Shown: positions 25,448-37,574, counted from the first letter of the stretch. The stretch is DNA of 64,000 nt from Halopseudomonas oceani (GCF_002903165.1 NZ_PPSK01000004.1:124001-188000), one strand, 5' to 3'. Translations and numbers: made by a program. Notes: generated by a model from the sequence alone, not told the origin.

Positions 25448-26611
25448 ATGGCGCTGAACAATAGCTGGCAATCTGAATTTCCCCAGGATCCTGCGATCTG
25501 CTACCTCAACCACGCAGCCGTGGCGCCCTGGCCCAAACGCGCAGCCGAGGCGGTCAGTGCCTTCGCCAAGGAGAACATGCTGCAAGGTGCCCGTGACTAC
25601 CCGCGCTGGAGTCGCACCGAGAAGCACCTGCGCGAGCAGCTCACCGCCCTGCTCAACGCTCCAGCAGCGGAGGACATCGCGCTGGTCAAGAACACCTCCG
25701 AGGCCCTGTCGTTCGTTGCACAGGGACTGACATGGCAGCCCGGAGACGAAATTCTGATCAGCGATCAAGAATTCCCATCCAACCGCATTCCCTGGGAAGC
25801 GCTGCGCGACCAGGGCGTCAAGGTCCGGCCGGTCAGCCTTGACAGCCAGCCGGAGCAGAACCTCATCAACGCAATGACCGAGCGTACCCGCCTGCTCAGC
25901 ATCAGCTCGGTGCAATACGGCACCGGGCTGCGTATCGACCTGCCGCGACTCGGCGCTGCCTGCCGCGAACGCGGGGTTCTGTTTTGTGTGGATGCAATCC
26001 AAACCCTCGGCGCACAACCGCTTGATGTGCAACACGTTGATTGCGACTTTGCCATGGCTGACGGCCACAAGTGGTTGCTGGGCCCCGAAGGCCTGGGCGT
26101 TTTTTATTGTCATGCCCGGGCGCGTGAGCAACTGAAACTAACCCAGCACGGCTGGCATATGGTCGAGGCGATGGGCGACTATGACCGCCATGATTGGCGT
26201 CCGGCCAGTTCAGCACGGCGTTTTGAGCCTGGCAGCCCGAACACGCTGGCCCAACAAGCTCTGTCAGCTAGCCTGTCGCTGCTGCTGGAAGCCGGGATGG
26301 AAACAGTCGCAGCGGAACTGGACAAGCGAATCTGTCTGCTGGCCGAGCTGCTGACGGCATTGCCCGACGTGACCTTGCTCAGCGACCTCACCGCGCACCG
26401 CCGCTCCGGCATCATCACCTTCTCGGTTAAGGGAGTGGCGTTGCAATCGCTGCATCGACAACTGATGGATCAGGGAGTCATTTGCGCACTGCGTGGCGGA
26501 GGCATTCGCTGGTCTCCCCACTTCTACACCGACAGGGCGACCCTGGAGCTGGCAGTGAGCCGCCTCAGGGATTTGCTTGAGGCCACCGACGATAACAACG
26601 CTTCACGATAA
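25448..26611 (+). CDS. Class-V aminotransferase (PLP-dependent, cysteine desulfurase-like fold)
   Basis: 387-residue fold-type I PLP enzyme of the class-V group (NifS/isopenicillin-N epimerase-like). The Schiff-base lysine is Lys208 in ADGHKWLLGPEG; YLNHAAVAPWP near the start, VKNTSEALSFV and FVDAIQ-like FCVDAIQTLGAQ are the other cofactor segments. There is no cysteine-containing mobile loop typical of desulfurases, so aminotransferase, lyase or epimerase activity is more likely; the substrate is unknown. ATG 25448 follows GAGGAGGCG. Divergent from the TetR gene, followed by the rgsA-like RNA gene. Confidence 0.86.
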   Translation: MALNNSWQSEFPQDPAICYLNHAAVAPWPKRAAEAVSAFAKENMLQGARDYPRWSRTEKHLREQLTALLNAPAAEDIALVKNTSEALSFVAQGLTWQPGDEILISDQEFPSNRIPWEALRDQGVKVRPVSLDSQPEQNLINAMTERTRLLSISSVQYGTGLRIDLPRLGAACRERGVLFCVDAIQTLGAQPLDVQHVDCDFAMADGHKWLLGPEGLGVFYCHARAREQLKLTQHGWHMVEAMGDYDRHDWRPASSARRFEPGSPNTLAQQALSASLSLLLEAGMETVAAELDKRICLLAELLTALPDVTLLSDLTAHRRSGIITFSVKGVALQSLHRQLMDQGVICALRGGGIRWSPHFYTDRATLELAVSRLRDLLEATDDNNASR

Positions 26612-26694
26612 GATACCTGGAACGTATTCCAAATCAGTTTATAAAAGCGGCAAAGCTCGGTGGAAAGACAGGTAAATTCGACAATACTGAAGCT

Positions 26695-26810
26695 ATCAGG
26701 AACGACACATCCCCCAAACGTCGTTCCTGTACTGGCAGGCTCTGTCCTGCCGATGTATCACTCCTAATGGTCTTAACCCGAATTCCTCCCCCAGAATTCG
26801 GGTTTTTTTT
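26695..26810 (+). ncRNA. rgsA: RgsA-like small regulatory RNA
   Basis: About 115 nt with three hairpins: GGAACGAC...GTCGTTCC (loop with CCCCC), GGCAGG-ctctgt-CCTGCC, and AACCCGAATTC-N8-GAATTCGGGTT (26775-26785/26794-26804) followed by T8 as terminator. A CAATACT -10-like element (26682-26688) suits RpoS. In P. aeruginosa the sRNA RgsA, about 120 nt and RpoS-dependent, lies beside the tatD homologue, just as here (recalled from memory). The three-hairpin fold with a terminator is directly visible; the identity rests on synteny and size. Confidence 0.72.
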
Positions 26811-26819
26811 GCCCGGTTT

Positions 26820-27599
26820 TCAGGTCTGGGACAACGGGAAAAGACGGTGGAAATTATCGGTCGTTTGCTGCTGAAGGCACTCCAGCGACTCCCCCCGCAG
26901 ATCTGCGAGAAACGCCGCCACCTCGCACACAAACTGGGGCTCGTTAGGCTTGCCCCGGTGCGGAACCGGTGCCAGGTAAGGGGAATCCGTTTCGACCAGC
27001 AGCCGGTCGGCTGGCACCTGTCGAGCGACGTCACGCAGGGCATCGGCATTACGGAAGGTCACAATGCCGGAGAGTGAAATGTAGTACCCCATATCCAGCG
27101 CAGCACGCGCCATTTCCCAGTCTTCGGTAAAGCAATGCAGTACCCCGGCATTGGGCAGGTCAGCCTCACGCAACATATCCAGAGTGTCCTGGCGTGCGGC
27201 CCGGGTGTGGATCACAACCGGCTTACCGGTCTGCTGCGCAGCCTGCAGGTGAATCGCAAAAGAGGTCTTCTGCTGCTCTGCCAGTTCCGGCTCGTAGTGA
27301 TAATCCAGCCCGGTCTCACCTATCGCAACGGTTCGCGGATGAGTCAGCATCTCCAATAACCAGTTCAGATCGGTTGCCTTGCCGTCTTTCAGATCAAGCG
27401 GGTGAACACCGACGCTGCAAAATACGTCCTCGTAACGGTCCGCCAGCTGCTGCACCGTGGCGGCGTTATCGGCATCGACGCCAATACAAAGAAACTTGCT
27501 GACGCCACGCGCGCGCGCCGCATCCAGCAATGCATCAAGAGAGCCGTTATAGGGCGTTAAATCAAGACGATCAAGGTGACAGTGTGAATCAATAAGCAT
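26820..27599 (-). CDS. tatD: TatD-family metal-dependent hydrolase (YcfH-like)
   Basis: 259-residue TatD deoxyribonuclease family protein. DSHCHLD at residues 4-10 gives the HxH metal site; VGVHPLDLKD, IGETGLDYHYEP, VIHTRAA, LHCFTEDW and VETDSPYLAP follow in family order. Members are magnesium-dependent 3'-5' exonucleases or hydrolases; the YcfH branch sits next to holB in many gamma-proteobacteria, as here. Five bp after the pilZ stop, so it is the end of the long fatty-acid/replication gene string on the minus strand. Confidence 0.93.
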   Translation of the reverse strand: MLIDSHCHLDRLDLTPYNGSLDALLDAARARGVSKFLCIGVDADNAATVQQLADRYEDVFCSVGVHPLDLKDGKATDLNWLLEMLTHPRTVAIGETGLDYHYEPELAEQQKTSFAIHLQAAQQTGKPVVIHTRAARQDTLDMLREADLPNAGVLHCFTEDWEMARAALDMGYYISLSGIVTFRNADALRDVARQVPADRLLVETDSPYLAPVPHRGKPNEPQFVCEVAAFLADLRGESLECLQQQTTDNFHRLFPLSQT

Positions 27600-27604
27600 G
27601 AAGA

Positions 27605-27961
27605 CTACATGGTATGGGTCGGCCGATCCGACTGCAGCGCACCGGCCAAATAGGTTTCGATTTTGCTGCGCGCGGTATTGTCCTGATCACTGAACTGGAC
27701 ACCAATACCTGCCGCACGATTGCCCTGAGCCCCCTTCGGAGTGACCCAGATCACCTTGCCGGCAACCGGAATCTTCTCCGGCTCATCCATCAGGTTCAGC
27801 AGCATGAACACCTCGTCGCCGAGGTGGTAGTTCTTGTTGGTGGGAATGAAAAGACCGCCGTGCTTCACGAACGGCATGTAAGCCGCATACAAAACGGATT
27901 TGTCCTTGATGGTCAGCGACAGAATGCCGTTGCGTGGCCCCGGAGCCATTGGTTTACTCAT
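27605..27961 (-). CDS. pilZ: Type IV pilus assembly protein PilZ
   Basis: 118-residue PilZ protein, the founding member that is needed for type IV pilus biogenesis and partners PilB/FimX in relatives. It begins MSKPMAPGPRNGILSLTIKD and contains HGGLFIPTNKNYHLGD and AGIGVQFSDQD. The RxxxR motif used for cyclic-di-GMP binding is absent, as expected for this PilZ type. It lies between holB and tatD in the order known from P. aeruginosa. Confidence 0.93.
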   Translation of the reverse strand: MSKPMAPGPRNGILSLTIKDKSVLYAAYMPFVKHGGLFIPTNKNYHLGDEVFMLLNLMDEPEKIPVAGKVIWVTPKGAQGNRAAGIGVQFSDQDNTARSKIETYLAGALQSDRPTHTM

Positions 27962-27997
27962 TGATCATTCCTTTAACTCAACGCGATGGCGGCCAGA

Positions 27998-30669
<2,672 letters not shown>

Positions 30670-30673
<4 letters not shown>

Positions 30674-31500
30674 TGATAAACCTGTTCAGCCAGGGATTGC
30701 AGCAGACGGGTTTCATCACCCACCTGCCAGACCCGGTCGCCCAGCCGCACGACCGGCCAGACACCAATCAAACTGTTACAGCACAACACCTGATCCGCCT
30801 CATGCAGCGCGCCGAGACCAAGCCGCGACACAGCCGCCGGCTCTCCTCGCTCGACTAACCGAGCCAACAGATACTCGCGCATCACGCCTTGTACACCACA
30901 ACGGCCAAGGTCGGGCGTGACCCATTGCCCATCAACGCGGGCAAACAGGTTGCTCATCGTGCACTCGATAACCTGCCCCTGTTGATCACAGACCAGCCCC
31001 TCAGCGAACGCCGGATCCTGCCACTCGCTGCGTGCAAGCACCTGATCCAGTCGATTGAGGTGCTTGATACCAGCCAACAGCGGCTGGTCAGACAATCGCG
31101 TTGCGCAGGAATAAAGCCGAATACCGTCGCGGCGATCTGCCGGGTATACCGGCAACGGCGAAATGGCGAGGATACGAGTAGGTACCGCATCGACAGGCAT
31201 GGCATAACCGCGCTGACCACTACCGCGGGTCAGCACCAGTTTGACCACCCCGTCGCCCACCACAGACGCAGCCATGTTGAGCTCTGCCTCAATACGCTCT
31301 CCCTGAAAAGGGATCCGCAGTGCGCTACACCCGCGCTGCAAACGCTCAAGGTGTAACGACAGCAGCGGCAAGCTGCCATGACTCGCACGCAGGGTTTCGA
31401 ACAAACCGTCACCGTAGGCGAGTCCGCGATCAGTAACGGGCAGGTTATCAGCAACCTGCCCGTTTACCCATGTCGTCGCCACTGGTGTCAGTTGGCTCAT
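30670..31500 (-). CDS. pabC: Aminodeoxychorismate lyase PabC
   Basis: 276-residue PLP enzyme (branched-chain aminotransferase fold) that makes p-aminobenzoate for folate. Seen: [13 protein letters not shown] near the start, the PLP lysine in [12 protein letters not shown], and [11 protein letters not shown]. Its ATG overlaps the fabF stop by 4 bp and its stop overlaps the mltG start by 4 bp, the order fabF-pabC-mltG-tmk-holB found across gamma-proteobacteria. Confidence 0.94.
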
Positions 31501-32738
31501 TCGCAGCGACGGAATACCAGGCTGCCGTTGGTCCCGCCAAACCCAAAGGAGTTGGACAGCGTGACCTCGATCTTGCGTTGCTGCGCCTGATGCGCAACGT
31601 AGTTCAGATCACATCCCTCGTCCGGGTTTTCCAGATTGATGGTTGGCGGTGCCACCTGATCACGCAGCGCCAGCACACTGAAGACCGCTTCTACCGCGCC
31701 GGCGGCGCCCAGCAGGTGTCCAGTCATCGACTTGGTCGAACTGATCGCCAATTCACTGGCGTGCGCACCGAATACCGATTTGACTGCGCAGGTCTCAGCG
31801 ATGTCGCCCGCCGGGGTCGAGGTACCGTGTGCGTTGATGTAATCCACTTCATCCGGATTGAGACCGGCATCCTTGAGCGCGTTGACCATGCACTTGGCGC
31901 CACCGCGACCGTCTTCTGGCGGCGCTGTCATATGGTAGGCATCACCGCTCATACCAAAACCGACCAGCTCGGCGTAGATACGCGCGCCACGGGCCTTGGC
32001 GTGCTCATACTCTTCCAGCACCATGGCACCGGCACCGTCAGACAGCACGAAACCATCACGTTCACGGTCCCAAGGACGGCTGGCACCCTGCGGATCATCA
32101 TTGCGAGTCGACATGGCGCGCGCGGCAGCAAACCCACCCAGTCCCAGACCGGTGGTGGCCATCTCGGAACCACCAGCGACCATGACATCGGCCTCACCAT
32201 AGGCGATGTTGCGTGCCGCCATACCAATACTGTGAGTACCGGTGGTACATGCGGTGGTCAGCGCGTAGTTCGGGCCTTGCAGGCCATACTGAATAGACAG
32301 ATAGCCGGCAACCATATTGATGATCGAGCCGGGCACAAAGAACGGAGAGATACGGCGAGGCCCACTGTTCAGCAACTGCTCACAGTTTTTCTCGATATTG
32401 GTCAGGCCGCCGATACCTGAGCCCATGACAACACCGATGCGATCACGGTTCTCGTCGGTCACTTCCAAACCAGAATCCTGAATCGACTGGATGCACGCGG
32501 CCAGACCGTACTGAATGAACAGATCCAGCTTGCGCGCTTCCTTTGCTGCCATGTAGAGCTCTACTTCGAAATCGCGGACAGAGCCACCGATGCGGGTCGC
32601 GAAGGCACTCACATCCATGTGTTCAATTTGGCTAATGCCACTTTTGCCCGCCAAGGCTGCCTGCCAACTGCTCTCAACGGTATTACCCAGCGGCGACAGC
32701 ATACCCAGACCAGTTACAACGACGCGTCTGCGCGACAC
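31497..32738 (-). CDS. fabF: Beta-ketoacyl-ACP synthase II FabF
   Basis: 413-residue condensing enzyme of fatty-acid elongation. Catalytic triad: Cys in [10 protein letters not shown], His in [11 protein letters not shown] and His in [13 protein letters not shown] 32738 ([17 protein letters not shown]) is chosen because AAGGAG lies 6 nt before it; the track's TTG six codons upstream overlaps that ribosome site. It follows acpP by 199 bp with a terminator in between, so a separate promoter or read-through is likely. Confidence 0.97.
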   Translation of the reverse strand: MSRRRVVVTGLGMLSPLGNTVESSWQAALAGKSGISQIEHMDVSAFATRIGGSVRDFEVELYMAAKEARKLDLFIQYGLAACIQSIQDSGLEVTDENRDRIGVVMGSGIGGLTNIEKNCEQLLNSGPRRISPFFVPGSIINMVAGYLSIQYGLQGPNYALTTACTTGTHSIGMAARNIAYGEADVMVAGGSEMATTGLGLGGFAAARAMSTRNDDPQGASRPWDRERDGFVLSDGAGAMVLEEYEHAKARGARIYAELVGFGMSGDAYHMTAPPEDGRGGAKCMVNALKDAGLNPDEVDYINAHGTSTPAGDIAETCAVKSVFGAHASELAISSTKSMTGHLLGAAGAVEAVFSVLALRDQVAPPTINLENPDEGCDLNYVAHQAQQRKIEVTLSNSFGFGGTNGSLVFRRCE

Positions 32739-32872
32739 GGCATACTCCTTATTCAACTCGTGAAAAGCGCCACAGGCTCAGCGCCTGCGCAAAATCGCCC
32801 TATTGTCCGTGCAAATGCCGTTATCGGCAACACGAACAGCGGCGTGCCCGACAGGTACAAACATCCAGATGC

Positions 32873-32908
32873 AAAAAAGCCGCAGCCTGGAAACCAGTAC
32901 TGCGGCTT
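32873..32908 (-). terminator. Terminator downstream of acpP
   Basis: Minus strand: AAGCCGCAG (32908-32900) and CTGCGGCTT (32885-32877) make a 9-bp stem with an inner TGG/CCA pair and end in T6 (to 32873). It lies 30 nt after the acpP stop and probably reduces read-through into fabF, which helps explain high acpP expression. Confidence 0.88.
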
Positions 32909-32937
32909 TCTTGATGTCCTGCAAGCAGGCTACGCGA

Positions 32938-33174
32938 TCACTTCTGGTGAGCGTTCACGTAGTCGATAGCTTCCTGAACAGTGGTGATCTTCTCGGCTTC
33001 TTCATCCGGAATCTCGGTCTCGAATTCTTCTTCGAGAGCCATCACCAGCTCCACGGTGTCCAGGGAGTCAGCGCCAAGATCTTCAACGAAAGAAGCACTG
33101 TTGGTTACTTCTTCTTCTTTGACACCGAGCTGCTCGGCCACGATTTTCTTGACGCGTTCTTCGATGGTACTCAT
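32938..33174 (-). CDS. acpP: Acyl carrier protein AcpP
   Basis: 78-residue acidic carrier protein of fatty-acid synthesis. The phosphopantetheine attachment serine is Ser37 in [22 protein letters not shown] and the acidic helix II are standard. Own promoter at 33225-33252 and terminator downstream make it an independently expressed gene within the fab cluster. Confidence 0.98.
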   Translation of the reverse strand: MSTIEERVKKIVAEQLGVKEEEVTNSASFVEDLGADSLDTVELVMALEEEFETEIPDEEAEKITTVQEAIDYVNAHQK

Positions 33175-33224
33175 ACCTTGTTCTCACTCCTATTTGCAGT
33201 TCCGAGAAGCCGGACTGCGGGTAG

Positions 33225-33252
33225 TTTATAGAAACAATTCTCTTGGTTTCAA
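33225..33252 (-). promoter_or_regulatory. Sigma-70 promoter of acpP
   Basis: Minus strand TTGAAA (33252-33247), 16-bp spacer, TATAAA (33230-33225), 51 nt upstream of the acpP start. It lies in the 171-bp gap after fabG and explains strong independent acpP transcription. Confidence 0.65.
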
Positions 33253-33345
33253 GCGCGAATCGTCTCTGACGCAAAGAGGTCAAAGCCTGCGGCTTCCACC
33301 CGTTGGAACTCACGCTGTGCCAGCGCATGCCGTCACAGCGATGAA

Positions 33346-34086
33346 TTACATGTACATGCCACCATTGACCGGCAGTGTAGCACCGGTAATGTAGCCAGCA
33401 CTTTCGCTTGCCAGGAAAGCCACAGCCGCAGCAATTTCTTCAGCCTGACCCAAGCGAGCGAGCGGAATCTGCTCCAGCATGACCGAACGCTGGCTGTCAT
33501 TAAGCGCACGCGTCATGTCAGTGTCAATAAAGCCCGGTGCTACTGCGTTCACAGTAATGGCACGCGAGCCCACTTCGCGGGCCAGCGCACGGGTAAAGCC
33601 CTCCATGCCCGCCTTGGCTGCTGCGTAATTGGACTGGCCAGCGTTACCCATGCAGCCCACGACGGAACTGATGTTGATAATACGCCCCCAGCGCCCCTTG
33701 GTCATGCCTCGCAGAACGGCCTTGGACAAACGGTAGACCGAACTGAGGTTGGTGCCGATCACATCATCCCACTCATCATCTTTCATGCGCATGAGCAGGT
33801 TATCGGCGGTGATACCGGCATTATTGACCAGAATCGCGGGCGCACCGTAAGCCTCGGTGATCGCCGCCAGCACTGCACTGATGGACTCAGCATCACGTAC
33901 ATCAAGCTTCATCCCGGTACCCTTGTAGCCCGCTTCGGCCAGCTTGTCCGCGATAGCCTGAGCACCCGCATCGCTGGTCGCCGTACCCACAACCACCGCA
34001 TCCTGAGCAGCCAGCGCATGGGCGATAGCTTGGCCAATCCCTCTGCTGGCACCGGTGACCAGTGCAACCTTTCCTTCCAGACTCAT
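33346..34086 (-). CDS. fabG: 3-oxoacyl-ACP reductase FabG
   Basis: 246-residue short-chain dehydrogenase that reduces 3-oxoacyl-ACP with NADPH. GASRGIGQ cofactor loop, NNAGITAD, and the Ser-Tyr-Lys set in ISSVVGCMGNAGQSNYAAAK. ATG 34086 (MSLEGKVALVTG) follows GAGGAGCGAG; the upstream 13-codon extension is rejected. Ten bp after fabD. Confidence 0.97.
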   Translation of the reverse strand: MSLEGKVALVTGASRGIGQAIAHALAAQDAVVVGTATSDAGAQAIADKLAEAGYKGTGMKLDVRDAESISAVLAAITEAYGAPAILVNNAGITADNLLMRMKDDEWDDVIGTNLSSVYRLSKAVLRGMTKGRWGRIINISSVVGCMGNAGQSNYAAAKAGMEGFTRALAREVGSRAITVNAVAPGFIDTDMTRALNDSQRSVMLEQIPLARLGQAEEIAAAVAFLASESAGYITGATLPVNGGMYM

Positions 34087-34096
34087 GTCTCGCTCC

Positions 34097-35035
34097 TCAA
34101 GCAAACTGCGCACGGGATGCTTCAAAACCCGCGACGCTTTCCAGACTGTGGTTGTTGACGCCCTTGGCGCAACGCTTGTTTAGACCACCCAGCACCTTGC
34201 CCGGACCACATTCAACCAGATCGGTCACGCCCTGCTCAGCCATGTAGACAACCGACTCAACCCAGCGAACCGGGCTGTACAGCTGCTCCACCAGCAGTTG
34301 GCGCAGCGCAGCAACATCAGAGGCCGGTCGAGCGTTGACGTTTTGCACCAAGGTTAGTTCCGGAGCACGCCAGTTAAGGGCGGCAAAATCAGCAGCCAAC
34401 TGCTCAGCAGCCGGCTGCATCAACGCACAGTGCGACGGCACACTGACCGGCAGCGGCAACGCACGCTTGGCACCGGCAGCCTTGCAGCCGTCAATTGCAC
34501 GAGCAACCGCATCAGCCTGACCGGCAATCACTACCTGACCGGGTGCATTGAAGTTGACCGCACTCACCACGTCGCCTTGCGACGCTGCAGCGCAGATATC
34601 GATGATCTGCTGATCTTCCAGCCCCAGAATGGCCGCCATGCTGCCCTGCCCTTCGGGCACAGCCTGCTGCATCAGTTGGCCGCGACGTTCAACCAAACGT
34701 ACAGCATCGGCAAAATCCAGCACATTGGCAGCGACCAGCGCCGAGTACTCACCCAGACTGTGGCCAGCCACAAATCCGGGACGCACTGCAGACTCGGCAC
34801 ACCACAGACGCCATAGTGCGATGGACGCAGTGAGAATTGCCGGCTGGGTGCGATCGGTACGATTCAGATCAGCTTCGGGACCATTCTGGCTCAGCGCCCA
34901 GAGGTCGTAACCCAGCGCACTGGATGCCTCAGCAAAGGTGTCCTTGATAATCGCGTGCTGCTCAGCCAATTCGCCGAGCATGCCAACGGACTGCGAGCCC
35001 TGACCGGGAAATACAAAGCCAAGGGAGTTAGTCAT
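34097..35035 (-). CDS. fabD: Malonyl-CoA:ACP transacylase FabD
   Basis: 312-residue enzyme that loads malonyl groups onto ACP. FVFPGQGSQ at the start, the nucleophile Ser in GHSLGEYSALV, and VPSHCALM with the catalytic His. It lies 86 bp after plsX and 10 bp before fabG in the usual plsX-fabD-fabG-acpP-fabF order. ATG preceded by AACAGGATGATG region. Confidence 0.97.
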   Translation of the reverse strand: MTNSLGFVFPGQGSQSVGMLGELAEQHAIIKDTFAEASSALGYDLWALSQNGPEADLNRTDRTQPAILTASIALWRLWCAESAVRPGFVAGHSLGEYSALVAANVLDFADAVRLVERRGQLMQQAVPEGQGSMAAILGLEDQQIIDICAAASQGDVVSAVNFNAPGQVVIAGQADAVARAIDGCKAAGAKRALPLPVSVPSHCALMQPAAEQLAADFAALNWRAPELTLVQNVNARPASDVAALRQLLVEQLYSPVRWVESVVYMAEQGVTDLVECGPGKVLGGLNKRCAKGVNNHSLESVAGFEASRAQFA

Positions 35036-35121
35036 AACATCATCCTGTTATCAAAAGATTGCAGAGAGTCTAGACACATGCGTGTGACATTGGAATTTGG
35101 ATGCCAGCCATGCGTCCGAGG

Positions 35122-36135
35122 TCACAGCGTCGACCTGCATTCGCGTATACGACCAGCGATGCGCTCCGGCAAACGCGCCTCGCACGCCCTCACGGTATGC
35201 CCGATGGCTGCCAGTATCGCACCCTCATCAGCGGCACCATGACTCTTCATTACTACCCCGCGCAAACCAAGCAGACTGGCACCGTTGTAACGTGCTGGAT
35301 CATGCCGTTCACGTGTGCGCCGGGTCGCATGCAGGACCAGTGGCGCCAACCAGCGCAACAGCCAACTGCCCGCGACCGCACTACGCAGCTCAGCTTGCAG
35401 GTAACCCGCCACACCCTCGCTCGCCTTAAGCAGCACGTTACCGACAAAGCCATCGCAGACCACCACGTCGGCTTCACCACGAAACAACCCATCACCTTCG
35501 ATCGGGCCAACGTAGTTCAGCGCCGGACAGGCCTGCAATAGCGCGGCCGCCTCGCGAACCTGACGATTCCCCTTATGCGTCTCACTGCCAATATTGAGCA
35601 ATCCGACCCGTGGTGCCGAGCCTCCACTCAGCTCGGCCGCAGCAGCAGCGCCCATGATCGCGAACTCAACCAGCTGGTCGGCCGGGCAATCCACATTCGC
35701 GCCCAGATCAAGCACATGACATAACCGCCCGGACACAGGCAATGCAGCCATGATTGCAGGTCGCCGGATACCCTCAAGCGTACCCAGGACCGCGCGCGCC
35801 AAGACCATCAGCGCACCGGTATTACCAGCACTCAGACAACCATCAACCTGGCCGTCACGAACCAGCTCTAGAGCGATACGCATGGATGCATCGCGCTTGC
35901 CGCGCAACACACTGGCAGGCGGGTCATCAGCAAGAATCTGCTCTCGGGCAGGACGGAACGAAAGACGATCGAAATCAGCATCGGCCAGCAACGGCTCGAC
36001 AACGTCGGCAGCGCCAACCAGAGTAATGTGCAGGGAGGGATACAGCGAGAGACTGCGCAGCGCAGCGGGGATAATGCAGCGGGGACCACGGTCCCCGCCC
36101 ATCACATCAATCGCAATGCGGATTGACGTGGACAA
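35122..36135 (-). CDS. plsX: Phosphate acyltransferase PlsX
   Basis: 337-residue PlsX, which converts acyl-ACP to acyl-phosphate for phospholipid synthesis. IDVMGGDRGP near the start, DLGANVDCPADQLVEFA, and GLLNIGSETHKGN are characteristic. The longest frame starts at TTG 36135, 3 bp after the rpmF stop, without a good Shine-Dalgarno; the start is the least certain part, and translational coupling to rpmF is likely. Confidence 0.94.
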   Translation of the reverse strand: MSTSIRIAIDVMGGDRGPRCIIPAALRSLSLYPSLHITLVGAADVVEPLLADADFDRLSFRPAREQILADDPPASVLRGKRDASMRIALELVRDGQVDGCLSAGNTGALMVLARAVLGTLEGIRRPAIMAALPVSGRLCHVLDLGANVDCPADQLVEFAIMGAAAAAELSGGSAPRVGLLNIGSETHKGNRQVREAAALLQACPALNYVGPIEGDGLFRGEADVVVCDGFVGNVLLKASEGVAGYLQAELRSAVAGSWLLRWLAPLVLHATRRTRERHDPARYNGASLLGLRGVVMKSHGAADEGAILAAIGHTVRACEARLPERIAGRIRECRSTL

Positions 36136-36138
36136 GAC

Positions 36139-36321
36139 TTATTCGTCGTTGTCCTTGTTGATCACCTGACGACCACGGTAGAAACCGTCAGGAGAAACGT
36201 GGTGACGCAGGTGAGTTTCACCAGTGGTCTTGTCAACGGACAAGGCGGCGGCGGACAGGGCATCATGCGAACGACGCATGCCGCGTGCGGAACGGGACTT
36301 TTTGTTCTGCTGAACAGCCAT
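36139..36321 (-). CDS. rpmF: 50S ribosomal protein L32
   Basis: 60-residue L32 with [20 protein letters not shown] and a C-terminal [11 protein letters not shown]. The zinc cysteines found in some L32 proteins are absent, the common gamma-proteobacterial form. It lies 19 bp after yceD and 3 bp before plsX, the widely conserved yceD-rpmF-plsX order. Confidence 0.98.
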   Translation of the reverse strand: MAVQQNKKSRSARGMRRSHDALSAAALSVDKTTGETHLRHHVSPDGFYRGRQVINKDNDE

Positions 36322-36340
36322 GACTAATAAGCTCCTAAGC

Positions 36341-36862
36341 TCAGGTATCGCGTTTTAATTTGGCCAGCACGCTGAAAGGATTAGGCTTCTCAGACTTTTC
36401 CTCCAGCTCCGCCGTCTCAGGGCGATACCCTGGCGGATGCTGACATGTTTGTTGCGGATGCATCGGAACTGCAGGCAAAGCCAGAAGCAGTTCATCCTCG
36501 ATCAGCGCAAACAGATCGAGCGGTTCCTCACCCACAATAACCGGTTCATAGTGACGAGGAAGCTGCTTGGCTGCCTCATCGCTCGTTACAAAACCCACAT
36601 CACATTCACTGTCGATCGGCACAACAACCTGCTCGAGACAACGCTGACACAGCAACGGCGCATCAACCTGATAGTGGCCATGCATGGTTGCTATACGCTG
36701 CTCATCCCGGGAGAAATACAGTTCAACCTGAACCTCTCCGGTTGCGGCCTGCAACACCGCCGCAAAACGCTCAAGACTGCCCACCTTCACTACGCCTTTC
36801 AGCGTAATTCTGCGGTCAACCAGTCGAGCCGGCTCAATGTGCGAGGGTATGGTTCCAGACAT
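36341..36862 (-). CDS. yceD: YceD family (DUF177) 23S rRNA accumulation protein
   Basis: 173-residue DUF177 protein, linked to 23S rRNA accumulation in bacteria and plants. [21 protein letters not shown] with paired cysteines and an acidic [15 protein letters not shown] are characteristic; the C-terminus ends [10 protein letters not shown]. Its ATG lies only about 3 nt after the predicted transcription start, so the mRNA may be nearly leaderless. First gene of the yceD-rpmF-plsX unit, divergent from maf. Confidence 0.92.
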   Translation of the reverse strand: MSGTIPSHIEPARLVDRRITLKGVVKVGSLERFAAVLQAATGEVQVELYFSRDEQRIATMHGHYQVDAPLLCQRCLEQVVVPIDSECDVGFVTSDEAAKQLPRHYEPVIVGEEPLDLFALIEDELLLALPAVPMHPQQTCQHPPGYRPETAELEEKSEKPNPFSVLAKLKRDT

Positions 36863-36871
36863 AAGCGCGCA

Positions 36872-36900
36872 ATTCTAGGGGCACAAGCCCCGCCTGTCAA
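36872..36900 (-). promoter_or_regulatory. Strong sigma-70 promoter of yceD-rpmF
   Basis: Minus strand TTGACA (36900-36895), 17-bp spacer, TAGAAT (36877-36872). The predicted start (about 36865-36866) is 3-4 nt before the ATG at 36862. Confidence 0.8.
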
Positions 36901-36993
36901 AACTATTTAAGCCCTTGGGCATGCCGTTCGGCGGCTCGCGCAAGGATGATCGCAGCGGCTACCATAAACGCCTCACCACCACGGAGATACACC

Positions 36994-37572
36994 ATGCCAA
37001 AACTGGTTCTTGCTTCCAGCTCACCTTATCGCAAGAGCCTGCTTGAACGCCTTCAGCAGCCGTTCGAGTGCGCCTCACCAGATATCGACGAAACACCTCA
37101 ACCCGGTGAATCTGCCGAGCAACTCACCCAACGCCTGGCGCAAGCCAAGGCCCGAGCACTGCGCAACCAGTTCAGCAACCACCTGATCATCGGCTCGGAC
37201 CAGGTACTACAGCTCGACGGCGAGCCCGTCAGCAAACCGCTAAACCATGCCGCAGCGGTCGACCAGCTGACCCGAAGCAGCGGCCGCACACTGACCTTCT
37301 CGACAGCCCTTTGCGTTCTCAACAGCACAACCGGTCACGAGCAAACCTGCATCGAGCCCGTGCACGTCACCTTTCGTGACCTGCAAGCAGAAGAAATCGA
37401 GCGCTACCTGCGCCAGGAACAACCCTATGACTGTGCCGGCAGCTTCAAATCGGAAGGCTACGGCATCACCCTGATCGCCCGCATGCAGGGTGATGACCCG
37501 ACCAGCCTGATCGGGCTCCCACTGATCCGCCTGCGCGCCATGCTAGCAAAGGAAGGCCTGGCCCTGCCCTAA
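36994..37572 (+). CDS. maf: Maf/YceF nucleotide pyrophosphatase
   Basis: 192-residue Maf family pyrophosphatase of the YceF branch, which hydrolyses 7-methyl-GTP in characterised members. LASSSPYRKSLLERL, IIGSDQVLQLDGE and DCAGSFKSEGYG are the catalytic segments. ATG 36994 follows CGGAG by 7 nt. It is divergent from yceD and stops 2 bp before the sppA stop on the other strand, so the two genes are tail to tail without a terminator. Confidence 0.93.
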   Translation: MPKLVLASSSPYRKSLLERLQQPFECASPDIDETPQPGESAEQLTQRLAQAKARALRNQFSNHLIIGSDQVLQLDGEPVSKPLNHAAAVDQLTRSSGRTLTFSTALCVLNSTTGHEQTCIEPVHVTFRDLQAEEIERYLRQEQPYDCAGSFKSEGYGITLIARMQGDDPTSLIGLPLIRLRAMLAKEGLALP

Positions 37573-37574
37573 AG

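Noticed and set aside
32739-32756. TTG start of FabF six codons earlier
   Set aside because: The AAGGAG Shine-Dalgarno overlaps that extension and fits GTG 32738.
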